This document shows, in pieces, positions 34,116-43,866 of a stretch of 64,000 bases of DNA. Below the pieces are notes generated by a model. The model was not told the origin of the DNA. It did no database searches and was given only the letters and a program-made list of their open reading frames with translations. The DNA is from Barnesiella sp. WM24. Its GTDB lineage: Bacteria > Bacteroidota > Bacteroidia > Bacteroidales > Muribaculaceae. The stretch lies in assembly GCF_004570975.1 (NCBI RefSeq), contig NZ_SPPC01000003.1:183102-247101 (forward strand), read 5' to 3'. Position 1 is the stretch's first letter. Each line of letters begins with the position of its first letter. A program made the position numbers and the translations under genes.

Positions 34116-35623
34116 CAACTGAAAAAAGGGAAATAGATTGGGCGACTATGCTCATACCATTCGGGATTGTAATTGCAATGATGGCAGTATTCATGATTGC
34201 CCCGGAATCGTCCAAAAGCGTCGTCGACACCATGAGAGGTTTTTTCGGCGATACAATTGGCATTTATTATCCTTTGATTGCAATCGGAGCTGTGCTCTGC
34301 TCGCTATATATAGCGTTGACTCCAAAATATGGCAATGTGAAACTTGGCAACACCGACAAGCCTGCCTATAGCAACTTCAAGTGGGGTACAATGATTTTCA
34401 CCTCCACTATGGCCGCCGACATCATGTTTTATTCTCTGATTGAATGGGCACTATATGGTGGAGAGCAGCACGTTCATGAGCTCGGTGGCACACAGATGTG
34501 GGCACCGACCTTCACCCTTTTTCATTGGGGGCCGCTCGCATGGGGATTCTATGTGATTCTTGCTGTCTGCTTCGCCTTCATGATTCATGTGCGCCAGCGT
34601 CAACGTCAAAGATTCTCGGAGGCTTGCCGCCCGCTTCTCGGAGATAAGGTTGATGGATTTTGGGGTAAAGTTATTGACGTGACAGCAATCTTTGCAATCG
34701 TTTGCGCGACAGCGACAACATTCTCACTTGCCACCCCACTGCTGACAAATGCCATGGGCAGTGTCTTCGGATTTGAACCGACAACAGCAATCACGATTCT
34801 TGTACTGCTACTAATCTGTGCAGTCTACACGATTACAGTATTGTTCGGGATATCCGGGATAAGTAAGCTCGCGGGCATATGCTCATATCTGTTTTTTGCG
34901 ATATTGTTGTATTTCCTATTCCTTGGAGGAGAAACAGGATATATCATCGAGACCGGCTTCCAGTCGTTTGGCAACATGATTCAAAACTTCATCGGGCTAT
35001 CCACTTATATGGATCCTCTCCGCGAAAACGGATTTGCACAGAACTGGACGGTTTATTACTGGGCATACTGGCTTGTTTGGTGTGTCGCCACGCCATTCTT
35101 CATCGCCATCATCTCGAAAGGTCGCACAATCCGGAATGTTGTATGGGGTTCTTTCGGCTGGGGACTTGCCGGAACCTATCTGTCGTTCATAATTCTTGGA
35201 AACTACGGTCTCGCGCAGCAGATGAAACATGGAGTCGATGCAATCGGCCATATAGGAGCCGGAGGTGAGATGTATGAGGCAATCCTTATGATATTTGACA
35301 CACTTCCCCTTCCATGGCTTGCGCTTATCCTGCTAACAATCACAATGATTGCCTTTTATAGCACCACACTCGACGGCATTACCTATGTGACATCATCTTA
35401 TAGCTACAAACAGATAGCTCCCGATGAAGAACCATCGCGCAAAATACGCGGTTTCTGGAGCATAATGTTGATTCTTTTACCGATAGCACTGCTATTCGCC
35501 CAGAACTCGCTTTACAGTTTGCAAGGAGTGACAATCATAGCCGCCTTCCCCGTAGGAATCCTCCTCATCCTCATAGTAATCAGCTTCTTCAAAGACTTCA
35601 AAAGCTGGAGCCGCCAAAAGTAA
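34112..35623 (+). CDS. BCCT-family choline/betaine-type transporter
   Basis: A 503-aa inner-membrane protein with about 12 hydrophobic helices. The tryptophan-rich segment NWTVYYWAYWLVWC matches the core of the betaine/carnitine/choline transporter family, and the C-terminus is short and basic. BCCT carriers import quaternary amines with Na+ or H+, or exchange them. Its start overlaps the stop of the choline kinase fusion by 4 nt, so import, phosphorylation and CDP activation are encoded together. Choline is the most likely substrate. Confidence 0.9.
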   Translation: MTTEKREIDWATMLIPFGIVIAMMAVFMIAPESSKSVVDTMRGFFGDTIGIYYPLIAIGAVLCSLYIALTPKYGNVKLGNTDKPAYSNFKWGTMIFTSTMAADIMFYSLIEWALYGGEQHVHELGGTQMWAPTFTLFHWGPLAWGFYVILAVCFAFMIHVRQRQRQRFSEACRPLLGDKVDGFWGKVIDVTAIFAIVCATATTFSLATPLLTNAMGSVFGFEPTTAITILVLLLICAVYTITVLFGISGISKLAGICSYLFFAILLYFLFLGGETGYIIETGFQSFGNMIQNFIGLSTYMDPLRENGFAQNWTVYYWAYWLVWCVATPFFIAIISKGRTIRNVVWGSFGWGLAGTYLSFIILGNYGLAQQMKHGVDAIGHIGAGGEMYEAILMIFDTLPLPWLALILLTITMIAFYSTTLDGITYVTSSYSYKQIAPDEEPSRKIRGFWSIMLILLPIALLFAQNSLYSLQGVTIIAAFPVGILLILIVISFFKDFKSWSRQK

Positions 35624-35631
35624 CCGAAATT

Positions 35632-36366
35632 ATGTCAGAAGACAAAAATACCATGGAGTCCCCCTATTCCGAGGGACTCCGGCAATCGTTGACTCCTGCG
35701 GTTATAAAGAAGGTTCGTAGGGATCTTGGTTCGGACAACTCGTCAACTGTCGGTAATAATATCCTTGATATAGCTGCTGGATTTATTCCGGTAATTGGAC
35801 TCGTAAAAGCCAAGACTTCATTTCATGGTTATAGGGATTACAAGACTGCAAAAAAGTTGCTGAAATTTATGGAGACTTTTTCCCAAGAAGACTATAATCC
35901 GGAAGAATTGGACGACATGGCTCACGAGATTCAGAATATCAACTCTGAATCATTGTTCGAGAACATGATGGATATTCTTGACAGAATTGACAATGCAAAC
36001 AAAGCCGTTATCTTAGCCAATATACTTCGCCATAGCATAAAGGGAGACATTTCCCGCCCAAACTATCTAAGACTTTGTTGGATAATAGCCAATGTCCCGT
36101 ATATCGACCTTCTGCAATTGCATAAATACAGAACCGACTTTTATGAACCGTCTTCAACTGAAATCCTATCGGCCAATGGGCTGATTCACGAGACAGTGAT
36201 TGACGGAGGTGAATTTGATGCAGAAGATTCAGATAAAGGAGGTAGCAAATTCGGACTCTCTCCATTGGGCGAAGAGATGCTTCACTATGGCCTTTACAAC
36301 ATAGACTGGCAATATAACGGTGTCGGAAGACAGGTTCCGAATCCCAAATGGCGTACCATTAAATAA
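35632..36366 (+). CDS. hypothetical protein between choline and polysaccharide genes
   Basis: A 244-aa protein that I do not recognise. It has no signal peptide; a mildly hydrophobic stretch (NNILDIAAGFIPVIGLVKAK) lies near residues 40-60. Helical segments follow (NPEELDDMAHEIQNINSESL; ANKAVILANILRHSIKG), and the C-terminal part resembles a small winged-helix pattern (STEILSANGLIHETVI; KFGLSPLGEEMLHYGL). It lies 8 bp after the transporter gene and 33 bp before the flippase, so it is probably in the operon, but no role in polysaccharide synthesis is evident. Confidence 0.6.
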   Translation: MSEDKNTMESPYSEGLRQSLTPAVIKKVRRDLGSDNSSTVGNNILDIAAGFIPVIGLVKAKTSFHGYRDYKTAKKLLKFMETFSQEDYNPEELDDMAHEIQNINSESLFENMMDILDRIDNANKAVILANILRHSIKGDISRPNYLRLCWIIANVPYIDLLQLHKYRTDFYEPSSTEILSANGLIHETVIDGGEFDAEDSDKGGSKFGLSPLGEEMLHYGLYNIDWQYNGVGRQVPNPKWRTIK

Positions 36367-36399
36367 ATACACTGATTCGATTTAATATCAAAATTAGTA

Positions 36400-37848
36400 A
36401 TGGCTGAAGATTTAAAGAAAGAAACGGCCAAAGGCGTAATTTGGAGTGGTGTTGATAGGTTTGTGAGTGGAGGGATTGTCTTTCTTGCAAATATTGTTCT
36501 TGCACGCCTTCTGACGCCTAAGGATTTCGGTCTACTGGCAATTATTGCCATATTTGTGCAGATTTCGCAGACTTTCATCGACAGCGGATTCGGCAATGCG
36601 TTAATCCAAAAGAAAGATAGGTCACAGACTGATTACAGTACGGTTTTTTTCTTCAATCTTGCCTTGTCAATAGGATTCTACATTGTCCTTTATTTCTGTG
36701 CTCCGTTTATAGCAGAATTCTTTGAAAACGAGAAACTGACGGTTCTAACAAGAGTCGTTGGGCTTAATCTTATAATCGGAGCTCTCGTCTCAGTCCACAA
36801 AACAAGATTGACCATACAACTAAAATTCAAGATTCAGGCTGTTATATCATTGATTTCTTCATTTGCGTCAGCGACAGCAGCGATATGGATGGCTTATCAC
36901 GGCTACGGAGTTTGGTCATTGGTGGCATTGACAATTATCAACATTGCACTTCAGGTTACACTTATATACATTATGATAAGATGGAGACCGTCAATGATAT
37001 TTTCAAAAACAGCATTTAAATCACTTTTCTCATACAGTTCCAAACTCTTGGGAGCATCGCTGATTCACCTATTATATAGAAATATATATCCAATCATAAT
37101 AGGGAAGAAGTTTTCAGCGATTGATCTTGGATATTTTAATAGGGCCGATACATTTGCAATGTATGTACCATACACAATTGGCTCAGTGATTTCAAGGGTG
37201 GCTTTCCCCATTTTCAGTCGAATCCAAGATGATAACACTCGGTTAAGAAAGGCCTATTCACAATATATAGTTTTTACATCATTGTTTATATTCCCTCTCT
37301 TGGTAGGAATAATCGTATTGGCAAGACCTTTAACATTAGTAATTCTTAAAGAACAATGGCTTCCCATGGTTCCTTTGCTTCAGATTCTCTGTATAGACTG
37401 GATGTCAGACCACCTATGTTCCATAAATTTAAATGTACTATATGTTAAAGGCAGATCCGATCTTGCTCTGAGACTGGAAATCGTAAAAAAAGTTTTAGCA
37501 ATAATTATATTTTTTGTTAGCCTTTACTGGGGAATAATAGGTGTATGTTGGGGGCGAGTTGTATATGGAGCGATAGCGGTATATCTAAATTCATATTACA
37601 CTAAGAGACTGATTAATATAGGCATAGACCAACAGTTAAAAGATATTCTTATACCATTAGGGCAATCTTTGTTAATGGGTGTCGTTGTTTTTATTTTTTC
37701 AAATATGATTCATTGCTCAATAGTATTGAACTTGATATTTTCAATATTAATTGGAGCATTGTCCTATTTGGGAATTATTGCTTTGACAGGCAAAAAATAT
37801 TACTGCGAAATACTTCCATTGTTAAAGACTATAATGAGAAGAGGTTGA
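36400..37848 (+). CDS. Wzx-type polysaccharide flippase (MOP family)
   Basis: A 482-aa membrane protein with about 14 hydrophobic helices. Its N-terminus KKETAKGVIWSGVDRFVSGG and the segment LARLLTPKDFGLLAIIAIFV are typical of WzxC-like lipopolysaccharide/polysaccharide exporters. It would flip the undecaprenyl-linked repeat unit across the inner membrane in a Wzy-dependent pathway, together with the EpsG-type polymerase at 39978. It is the first polysaccharide-assembly gene after the choline module. The AT content rises from here through about 41.1 kb, as is usual for exchanged capsule genes. Confidence 0.9.
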   Translation: MAEDLKKETAKGVIWSGVDRFVSGGIVFLANIVLARLLTPKDFGLLAIIAIFVQISQTFIDSGFGNALIQKKDRSQTDYSTVFFFNLALSIGFYIVLYFCAPFIAEFFENEKLTVLTRVVGLNLIIGALVSVHKTRLTIQLKFKIQAVISLISSFASATAAIWMAYHGYGVWSLVALTIINIALQVTLIYIMIRWRPSMIFSKTAFKSLFSYSSKLLGASLIHLLYRNIYPIIIGKKFSAIDLGYFNRADTFAMYVPYTIGSVISRVAFPIFSRIQDDNTRLRKAYSQYIVFTSLFIFPLLVGIIVLARPLTLVILKEQWLPMVPLLQILCIDWMSDHLCSINLNVLYVKGRSDLALRLEIVKKVLAIIIFFVSLYWGIIGVCWGRVVYGAIAVYLNSYYTKRLINIGIDQQLKDILIPLGQSLLMGVVVFIFSNMIHCSIVLNLIFSILIGALSYLGIIALTGKKYYCEILPLLKTIMRRG

Positions 37849-37874
37849 AAATTTAAATCAGTTGTTCATTTATT

Positions 37875-39179
37875 ATGAAAAGTCTACTTAAATCACTATT
37901 GTATTTTTTTCTAAAAGACAGAATGTATATATTGCTGAATAAACGTAGGTTTTATCTTTATCGAGGGAAAATGCTTCGAAAAGCAAAAAAATATAATTGT
38001 TCAAAGAACAAGATTATCGAATTGATTTCAAATAAAGATAAAATAAGGATTCTATTTTTTGTCTATAATTTAGGGATGTGGAAATACGAGGGTCTTGTCA
38101 GGTTATTGTTAAGCCATCCAAAATTTGAGCCAATAATTGTTCCATTTGCAATGCCTGAGAATAGACCTAAATTTAATCGGTATAATCAAGAATGTATTAT
38201 AAATTATTGTAAAGACAACAATTTCCCATTTAAAATAGGATACGATGCCTGTAGCAATGAATATAACGACTTAGAAGGAATTGATCCGGATATAGTCGTA
38301 TATACCCAGCCATATAATACAGGATATGAAAAGTGGAGAATTGATAGATATCTCAAGAATTGTTTGTTTATATATACGCCGTATGGGTTATCTGTTACGA
38401 ATGATAAAGTTCTGTATGATACATATCTTAATAATATAGCGTGGAAAATTTTCGCATCATCTCCTATGGAGAAGGCTGTATTACAAAAGGCCATTACAAC
38501 AAGAATTAACATTGTAGTGACCGGTGCTACATTATATGACCAACTTAATCAGGCATATAGTCAAAAATCTCCATGGCGTAATAATAGAAAGAAAAGAGTT
38601 ATCTGGGCGCCACATCACTCAATGGATAGTAAATACTCTTTTTCAAGTTCAAATTTTGAAAGAATTTGTTCAGACATGATAATGCTGGCAAACAAATTTC
38701 AAGATACAGTTGAGTTCGCTTTTAAACCGCACCCAATATTGAAAGAGCGACTAATAGAGAAGTGGGGAAAGGAAAGAGCTGACTCGTATTATACTTTATG
38801 GGAAAGTATGCCAAACACAATGATATGTTTGGGGGCTTATACCGAACTTTTTGCATTTTCGGATGCTATGATTCATGATTGTGCTTCATTCGTAGGTGAA
38901 TACCTATACACAAACAAGCCGGTAATGTACATATATAAGGACAGAATCCCACCGGCGAGTGTTGATAATGAGTTCGGTATTGGTTGTTTCAATTGTCATT
39001 ACCACGGACATTCGACAAATGATATTGAGGAGTTCATCACAAACGTGGTTTTAAGAGGAGAAGATACAATGAAAGATAAAAGAGGCGAATTCGCTCAAAC
39101 ACAGCTTTTTCCACCTAATAACCTTTCAACGGCAGAAAATATGTTAAACGAATTGGAGGAATTATTAATTGCCCACTAA
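37875..39179 (+). CDS. CDP-glycerol glycerophosphotransferase-like protein; candidate phosphocholine transferase
   Basis: A 434-aa protein of GT-B type, related to the TagB/TagF family that transfers alcohol phosphates from CDP-linked donors. Seen are a basic amphipathic N-terminus likely to touch the membrane, VIWAPHHSM (~240), EFAFKPHPIL (~280), and SDAMIHDCASFVGEYLYTNK (~335), matching the paired His/Asp sites of the family. The locus makes CDP-choline but has no LicD. This enzyme, which belongs to a family using CDP-activated phospho-alcohols, is therefore the best candidate for adding phosphocholine to the glycan. Glycerol-phosphate transfer is the conventional alternative, but no CDP-glycerol synthase (TagD) gene is present. 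Confidence 0.7.
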   Translation: MKSLLKSLLYFFLKDRMYILLNKRRFYLYRGKMLRKAKKYNCSKNKIIELISNKDKIRILFFVYNLGMWKYEGLVRLLLSHPKFEPIIVPFAMPENRPKFNRYNQECIINYCKDNNFPFKIGYDACSNEYNDLEGIDPDIVVYTQPYNTGYEKWRIDRYLKNCLFIYTPYGLSVTNDKVLYDTYLNNIAWKIFASSPMEKAVLQKAITTRINIVVTGATLYDQLNQAYSQKSPWRNNRKKRVIWAPHHSMDSKYSFSSSNFERICSDMIMLANKFQDTVEFAFKPHPILKERLIEKWGKERADSYYTLWESMPNTMICLGAYTELFAFSDAMIHDCASFVGEYLYTNKPVMYIYKDRIPPASVDNEFGIGCFNCHYHGHSTNDIEEFITNVVLRGEDTMKDKRGEFAQTQLFPPNNLSTAENMLNELEELLIAH

Positions 39180-39189
39180 TAAATAACAG

Positions 39190-39972
39190 ATGATGATCAC
39201 TTTAGCTCCTGAAATCCCTAAAATGATACATTATTGCTGGTTTGGAGGAAAACCGTTGCCTCCATTAGCCCAAAAATGCATCGCATCATGGAAAAGATAT
39301 CTTCCGGATTATGAGATAAAACAATGGGATGAGTCAAACTTCGATGTTAACATAATCCCATACACAAGTCAGGCATATGAGGCAAAAAAATACGCATTTG
39401 TAAGTGATTTTGCCCGGATATGGTTGCTTTACAAATATGGGGGGATATATTTTGACACAGATGTTGAAGTCATCAAGCCATTGGATAAAATAATCTCTGC
39501 AGGTCCTTTCATGGGTTGTGAGAATAAATTTGTTCCAAACATGCCTCCAGTAAATCTGCATATTAATCCTGGTCTTGGATTGGGAGCGACACCCATGATG
39601 AATATTTTTCATGAATTGTTGGAATTGTATAGTTCTCTTCAATTTATAAAAGAAGACGGCTTTTTAAACCTTAAAACAATTGTTGAATACACATCTGAAC
39701 TTTTTGTACAACATGGATTAACGAACAGTCCCGATATTCAGAAGATAGAAGGAGTCAACATCTATCCTTGGGACTATTTTTGCCCGATGACACCTACCCT
39801 AATAATGACTCTAACAGAAAATTCGGTAACAATTCATCATTATTCAGCATCATGGGAAGATGGAAAAGTGAGGTTTCGTAGAAAAATTAAAAGGTTGTTG
39901 GGTAGTAATATCATAAAGTACATTCAACCTGTAGTTGAAAAAATTCATAAACTCATCCGGATTTTTCACTGA
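39190..39972 (+). CDS. GT32-type glycosyltransferase (OCH1-like)
   Basis: A 260-aa cytoplasmic glycosyltransferase with the family opening IPKMIHYCWFGGKPLP, the conserved block AKKYAFVSDFARIWLLYKYG and the DXD metal-binding motif in GGIYFDTDVEVIKPLD (Asp-Thr-Asp near 95). Near the end, HHYSASWEDGKV is also typical. It would add a sugar from a nucleotide donor to the lipid-linked repeat unit; the sugar cannot be read from sequence. Met2 (39193) is an alternative start. Confidence 0.88.
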   Translation: MMITLAPEIPKMIHYCWFGGKPLPPLAQKCIASWKRYLPDYEIKQWDESNFDVNIIPYTSQAYEAKKYAFVSDFARIWLLYKYGGIYFDTDVEVIKPLDKIISAGPFMGCENKFVPNMPPVNLHINPGLGLGATPMMNIFHELLELYSSLQFIKEDGFLNLKTIVEYTSELFVQHGLTNSPDIQKIEGVNIYPWDYFCPMTPTLIMTLTENSVTIHHYSASWEDGKVRFRRKIKRLLGSNIIKYIQPVVEKIHKLIRIFH

Positions 39973-39977
39973 TAAGA

Positions 39978-41126
39978 ATGTACCCCTATTTTGATTATAG
40001 TTCATTAATTCTGTATGTATTGATTGGATTGTTCAGTTCGTACATGATTGACATCAGTATCAATTATAAAAAGAATTCAACATATACACGACAGACAGGG
40101 TATATTTGCTTCTACATAATTTTCGTGACCTTAGCTTCACTGAGGCTAATAACTTTTAATGGTATTGGAGGTATTGACGCATTTGAATATGAAAGACTTT
40201 TCTTGAATGCACTCTCATCAGATTCCCGCTTCGAGGAACAGGACATTTTGTTTGGACTATTTAATAAGACTATAAGGTTCTTTATTGAAAGCCCGGTAAT
40301 ATACAGATTTATATGTTATTCAATAATAACCCTTGCATATATATATTTCATAAAATCTTTTTGTAAAAAGGGAGTATCATGCTTGCCGTTCATTGTCTTG
40401 ATGATTCCGTATTTGAAAAGCTTCAATACAATGAGGTCAAGTATAGCGATAGCGGTTATACTATGCGGACTGGTATTATTGAAGGATAGAAGAACTCTTT
40501 TGGGAGTAATATTGATTTGCACATCTGTTCTTATCCACAGAATGTCAATATTATATGTGCTGTTTTTGCCATTTTACGCGATATTCAGACATTATAAGTA
40601 CACAAATTCCAATATAAAACTGATTATTGTAATATCGACACTTACAATAATAGGTTATTATCTCGCATTACAAGTTCAACAGTATGCAATCGCATTAAGT
40701 CTATTAGACGGTGCTGACGCATATTACATCTCAAAAAATTTAAATGGCTCTATACTGGATGCAGCCGTAACGGTAATACCATTGATTCTGCTTTCTGTTA
40801 TGTGGCTGCTATGCAATAGGAGATTGAAATATGACAAGAGCATTTCATTTTTAGAGCTGATGATCTCATTTGACATCATCATCACCCCTATAGCCAATAT
40901 ATTGGGGATGTGGAGAGCTAATGAATATTTCTATCTCGGACGGTTGGTGTTTTGGTCTTATCTTATTCCGGTATATTGCTCCGGCTTTAAGGTGCAGAGC
41001 CGAGTAATTATCAAAATTTTGTTGGCAATATTATTTACGGCATGGCTGACATATCGCATAACCCGCGAATGGGAACCGTGTGGACTGATGCCGTATAAAT
41101 TTTTTTTCAATGATTTGTACACGTAA
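39978..41126 (+). CDS. EpsG-family polysaccharide polymerase (Wzy-like)
   Basis: A 382-aa membrane protein with about 10 hydrophobic helices. It shows EpsG-family features: an early periplasmic loop with [15 protein letters not shown] and later [20 protein letters not shown] with an Arg in the membrane-edge segment. EpsG/Wzy proteins join repeat units at the outer face of the inner membrane. Together with the Wzx-type flippase it indicates a Wzx/Wzy pathway. No chain-length regulator (Wzz) is visible in the locus. It overlaps the next gene by 17 nt. Confidence 0.82.
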   Translation: MYPYFDYSSLILYVLIGLFSSYMIDISINYKKNSTYTRQTGYICFYIIFVTLASLRLITFNGIGGIDAFEYERLFLNALSSDSRFEEQDILFGLFNKTIRFFIESPVIYRFICYSIITLAYIYFIKSFCKKGVSCLPFIVLMIPYLKSFNTMRSSIAIAVILCGLVLLKDRRTLLGVILICTSVLIHRMSILYVLFLPFYAIFRHYKYTNSNIKLIIVISTLTIIGYYLALQVQQYAIALSLLDGADAYYISKNLNGSILDAAVTVIPLILLSVMWLLCNRRLKYDKSISFLELMISFDIIITPIANILGMWRANEYFYLGRLVFWSYLIPVYCSGFKVQSRVIIKILLAILFTAWLTYRITREWEPCGLMPYKFFFNDLYT

Positions 41127-41679
41127 GGAGCTAAGGGAATGGCTTCAAGCCGACCATAACGCTTTTGGATTCAAGTATCCTCTGTTGGCTAAATTTTCGT
41201 GGAGTGAAAACGGAACAATGTTCGCCTATGTCCGTAACCTCCGATATTTGGAATATTATACCAACAAAGCTCAAAAGCCGTGGGATAGGTTATTCCGGTT
41301 ATGGCATTTCATCAAATGGAGACGGATGAATCTGAAGCATCAGTTGTATATAAAGCCGAACTGTGTGGGACCGGGGCTTCATATCGTGCATCATGGCTAT
41401 CGCAGGATTGATTCGGTGAAGAGTATAGGCAGTAACCTGACGATTCTTCCGATGGTTCTTATCGGAAAGAAAACGCCCGATGCCGACATAGACAAATGCA
41501 CCATCGGCAACAATGTTTACATAGGCGCAGGAGCAGTCATAATGAATCCGGTAAATATCGGCGACAATGTGATTATCGGTGCCGGTTCTGTAGTGACAAA
41601 AGATGTGCCATCGAATTGTATAATAGCTGGCAATCCAGCAAAAATAATAAGAGACTTATCTAATACATCAAATGACTAA
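41110..41679 (+). CDS. hexapeptide-repeat acetyltransferase (CysE/LbH-type)
   Basis: A 189-aa acyltransferase. A helical N-terminus is followed by left-handed beta-helix hexapeptide repeats ([55 protein letters not shown]) and the usual end [11 protein letters not shown]. The catalytic His lies in HIVHHGY. Capsule-locus members of this serine-acetyltransferase-like group O- or N-acetylate sugars of the repeat unit with acetyl-CoA. The start overlaps the polymerase gene by 17 nt; a later start is possible but would trim the helical part. Confidence 0.85.
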   Translation: MICTRKELREWLQADHNAFGFKYPLLAKFSWSENGTMFAYVRNLRYLEYYTNKAQKPWDRLFRLWHFIKWRRMNLKHQLYIKPNCVGPGLHIVHHGYRRIDSVKSIGSNLTILPMVLIGKKTPDADIDKCTIGNNVYIGAGAVIMNPVNIGDNVIIGAGSVVTKDVPSNCIIAGNPAKIIRDLSNTSND

Positions 41680-42673
41680 GCGAAAGGTTTTCCAGTTGAA
41701 CACTGAGCTATATAAGGTTACGGGGATTCAACGTGTATTGCTTGACATTCAGGAGGCTCTGAGAGATGATTTTGAAGCCAAGATTGTAGGCAATATTCCA
41801 TATGGTAAGGTTAATGGCAGCCTGGGAATATCCGGGGATGATTATCTTAGGTTCAGAAATCCTTTTATGTTCCGCAACTCCATTGTCATTATTCATGAAC
41901 GGAGGTTACTCCCTCTAATGTGGTTGCTTGGGCATATTCCAGGTTTTAACGTGAAGTGTGTTTATGTCCATCACAATGAGCTTTACGGAAACAAGCGACT
42001 GTCACTTTTTCCGGAGAATATCGTAGCCATATCGGATGCCGGAATCAGAAACCTTACGGATTATTTCGGAGTATCGCCCGCCAACATAACTAAGATCCAC
42101 AATTGCGTCCGCGAGACTTTCCCTGATGTGTCACGAACAAAGAAGTTTGATCCTAACAATATAACCATTCTTTATCCGGCTCGTATAAATTCCGTTAAAC
42201 GGCAGATTGAGATTGTAAACCATCTGAAAGGCAAGCTTGACCCTCGCGTAAGGATTCTGTTTGCCGGAACCGGGCCACAATATGAAGAACTTGAGAAGCT
42301 TTGCAGAGACTGTGATCAGTTCAAAGCATTAGGGTTCAGGGATGACATACCAAGCCTTATGGGACAATGTGATTTCATGATGTTATTCTCAAAACATGAG
42401 GGACTGCCTATTTCGCTTATCGAGGCATCTCAGATAGGATTACCTGCTATTTGTAATAATGTAGGAGGGAACACTGAAATTGTGAAGGATAATGTCAATG
42501 GTATTGTTGCTGATGATTGGGATAATTTGATTGCTGCATTGAATCATCTGTCGGACACTAAACAATCTGACATGGACATGATGGCCCGTCAGGGAAAGAA
42601 AATATATGAAAACAATTTCAATTTTGGTATTTTCAAAAGGAAATACTGCGATTTAATCAATAGATTGAAATAA
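41672..42673 (+). CDS. GT4-family glycosyltransferase
   Basis: A 333-aa GT-B glycosyltransferase with the C-terminal GT4 pattern: [38 protein letters not shown] and [20 protein letters not shown], the last with the E-x7-E nucleotide-sugar-binding motif. It acts in the cytoplasm on the lipid-linked repeat unit. It overlaps the acetyltransferase by 8 nt and touches the next start by 1 nt (TAATG). Confidence 0.9.
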   Translation: MTKRKVFQLNTELYKVTGIQRVLLDIQEALRDDFEAKIVGNIPYGKVNGSLGISGDDYLRFRNPFMFRNSIVIIHERRLLPLMWLLGHIPGFNVKCVYVHHNELYGNKRLSLFPENIVAISDAGIRNLTDYFGVSPANITKIHNCVRETFPDVSRTKKFDPNNITILYPARINSVKRQIEIVNHLKGKLDPRVRILFAGTGPQYEELEKLCRDCDQFKALGFRDDIPSLMGQCDFMMLFSKHEGLPISLIEASQIGLPAICNNVGGNTEIVKDNVNGIVADDWDNLIAALNHLSDTKQSDMDMMARQGKKIYENNFNFGIFKRKYCDLINRLK

Positions 42674-43866
42674 TGCCAATTCTTGCAAAACCACAGAATT
42701 GTACAGGCTGTGCAGCCTGTGGCAATATATGTCCGCACGACGCAATTATGATGACGCAGGACAATGACGGTTTTATCATGCCTGTCATCAATCCTGGCAA
42801 ATGTGTCGAATGTAAACTTTGTGAAAAGGCTTGCCCCATCGTAAACGGTAAGTATTTAAAGAATCCGGAGGTCAAGGAGGCTTATGCCTTTTGGGATAAC
42901 AATACACGTACTGAAAGCAGCTCGGGGGGAGCATTCTCGGCGATTGCTGATTGGATAAGGAAACGCGATGGGGTCGTTTTTGGTGCCGCATGGCACGATA
43001 GTTTCCAGTGTTGCCATATTGGAATTGAAGAAGGAAAAGACTTCGCCATGTTACGCGGCTCAAAGTATCTTCAAAGCGACGTACGGAAGACATTTGCTGA
43101 AGCACGCGAAAAACTAAAGGAAGGTAAATATGTACTCTTTACCGGCACACCTTGCCAAATAGCAGGGTTACGCTCGTTTTTAATAAAATCGTATGAGAAG
43201 CTTATTACGATTGATATCGTATGTCATGGAGTCCCTTCCAATATTCTCTTTTCAAATTACATCAAGAAACTAAAATCTGAATACCCGCAATATTCATCAG
43301 CGGATGGCTTTGAATTCAGAAATCTTCGGGGTTGGGGCATTGCTCCAACCCCGAAGAAAGGGAATTGCCGCATGAAGCCTCTCACTGGAGTTGCCAACCT
43401 TTACATGGCAGCTTTTGACAAAGGTGCGATTTTCAGGGAGTCATGTTATGACTGCCAATTTAATGGTTTATCAAGAGTCGGCGACATCACAATCGCTGAT
43501 TTCTGGGGTATCGGAGCATTCGGAAAACCCTTTAAACATGATGTTTCTAAGGGAGTGTCTTTGGTCCTTGTAAACTCTAAGTCCGGGAGGGAAATCCTTG
43601 AGAATCTGAAAAATTGCTTCATAGAAAAAAGAGAACTTCAGGAGGCAGTTAAACGGAATCACAATTTAGTAGCATCTACTGATAAACCTCCATATAGAAA
43701 TGAACTTATCAAGTCGTTCAACAATCCAGAAATTACACTGAGGGATATAAACACTCGATTCAATCTGAAAGGTACCGGTATGAAAGACAACGTAAAAGAC
43801 TTGCTGATTTCGACTGGCGTATTTTGGATCGTCAAATCAATTGTCAACAAACTTAGAAGCATATGA
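42673..43866 (+). CDS. F420H2-dehydrogenase beta-subunit-like iron-sulfur protein of polysaccharide loci
   Basis: A 397-aa protein with two N-terminal 4Fe-4S clusters (CTGCAACGNICP and CVECKLCEKACP). They are followed by the FrhB/FdhB-type flavin domain (SSSGGAFSAIADWIRKRDGV; FTGTPCQIAGLRSFL; DIVCHGVPS; ITIADFWG). Members coded beside pyruvyltransferases in surface-polysaccharide loci are thought to reduce a sugar or another precursor with flavin; the exact reaction is not established. The stop overlaps the pyruvyltransferase start by ATGA, so the pair is translationally coupled. Confidence 0.88.
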   Translation: MPILAKPQNCTGCAACGNICPHDAIMMTQDNDGFIMPVINPGKCVECKLCEKACPIVNGKYLKNPEVKEAYAFWDNNTRTESSSGGAFSAIADWIRKRDGVVFGAAWHDSFQCCHIGIEEGKDFAMLRGSKYLQSDVRKTFAEAREKLKEGKYVLFTGTPCQIAGLRSFLIKSYEKLITIDIVCHGVPSNILFSNYIKKLKSEYPQYSSADGFEFRNLRGWGIAPTPKKGNCRMKPLTGVANLYMAAFDKGAIFRESCYDCQFNGLSRVGDITIADFWGIGAFGKPFKHDVSKGVSLVLVNSKSGREILENLKNCFIEKRELQEAVKRNHNLVASTDKPPYRNELIKSFNNPEITLRDINTRFNLKGTGMKDNVKDLLISTGVFWIVKSIVNKLRSI

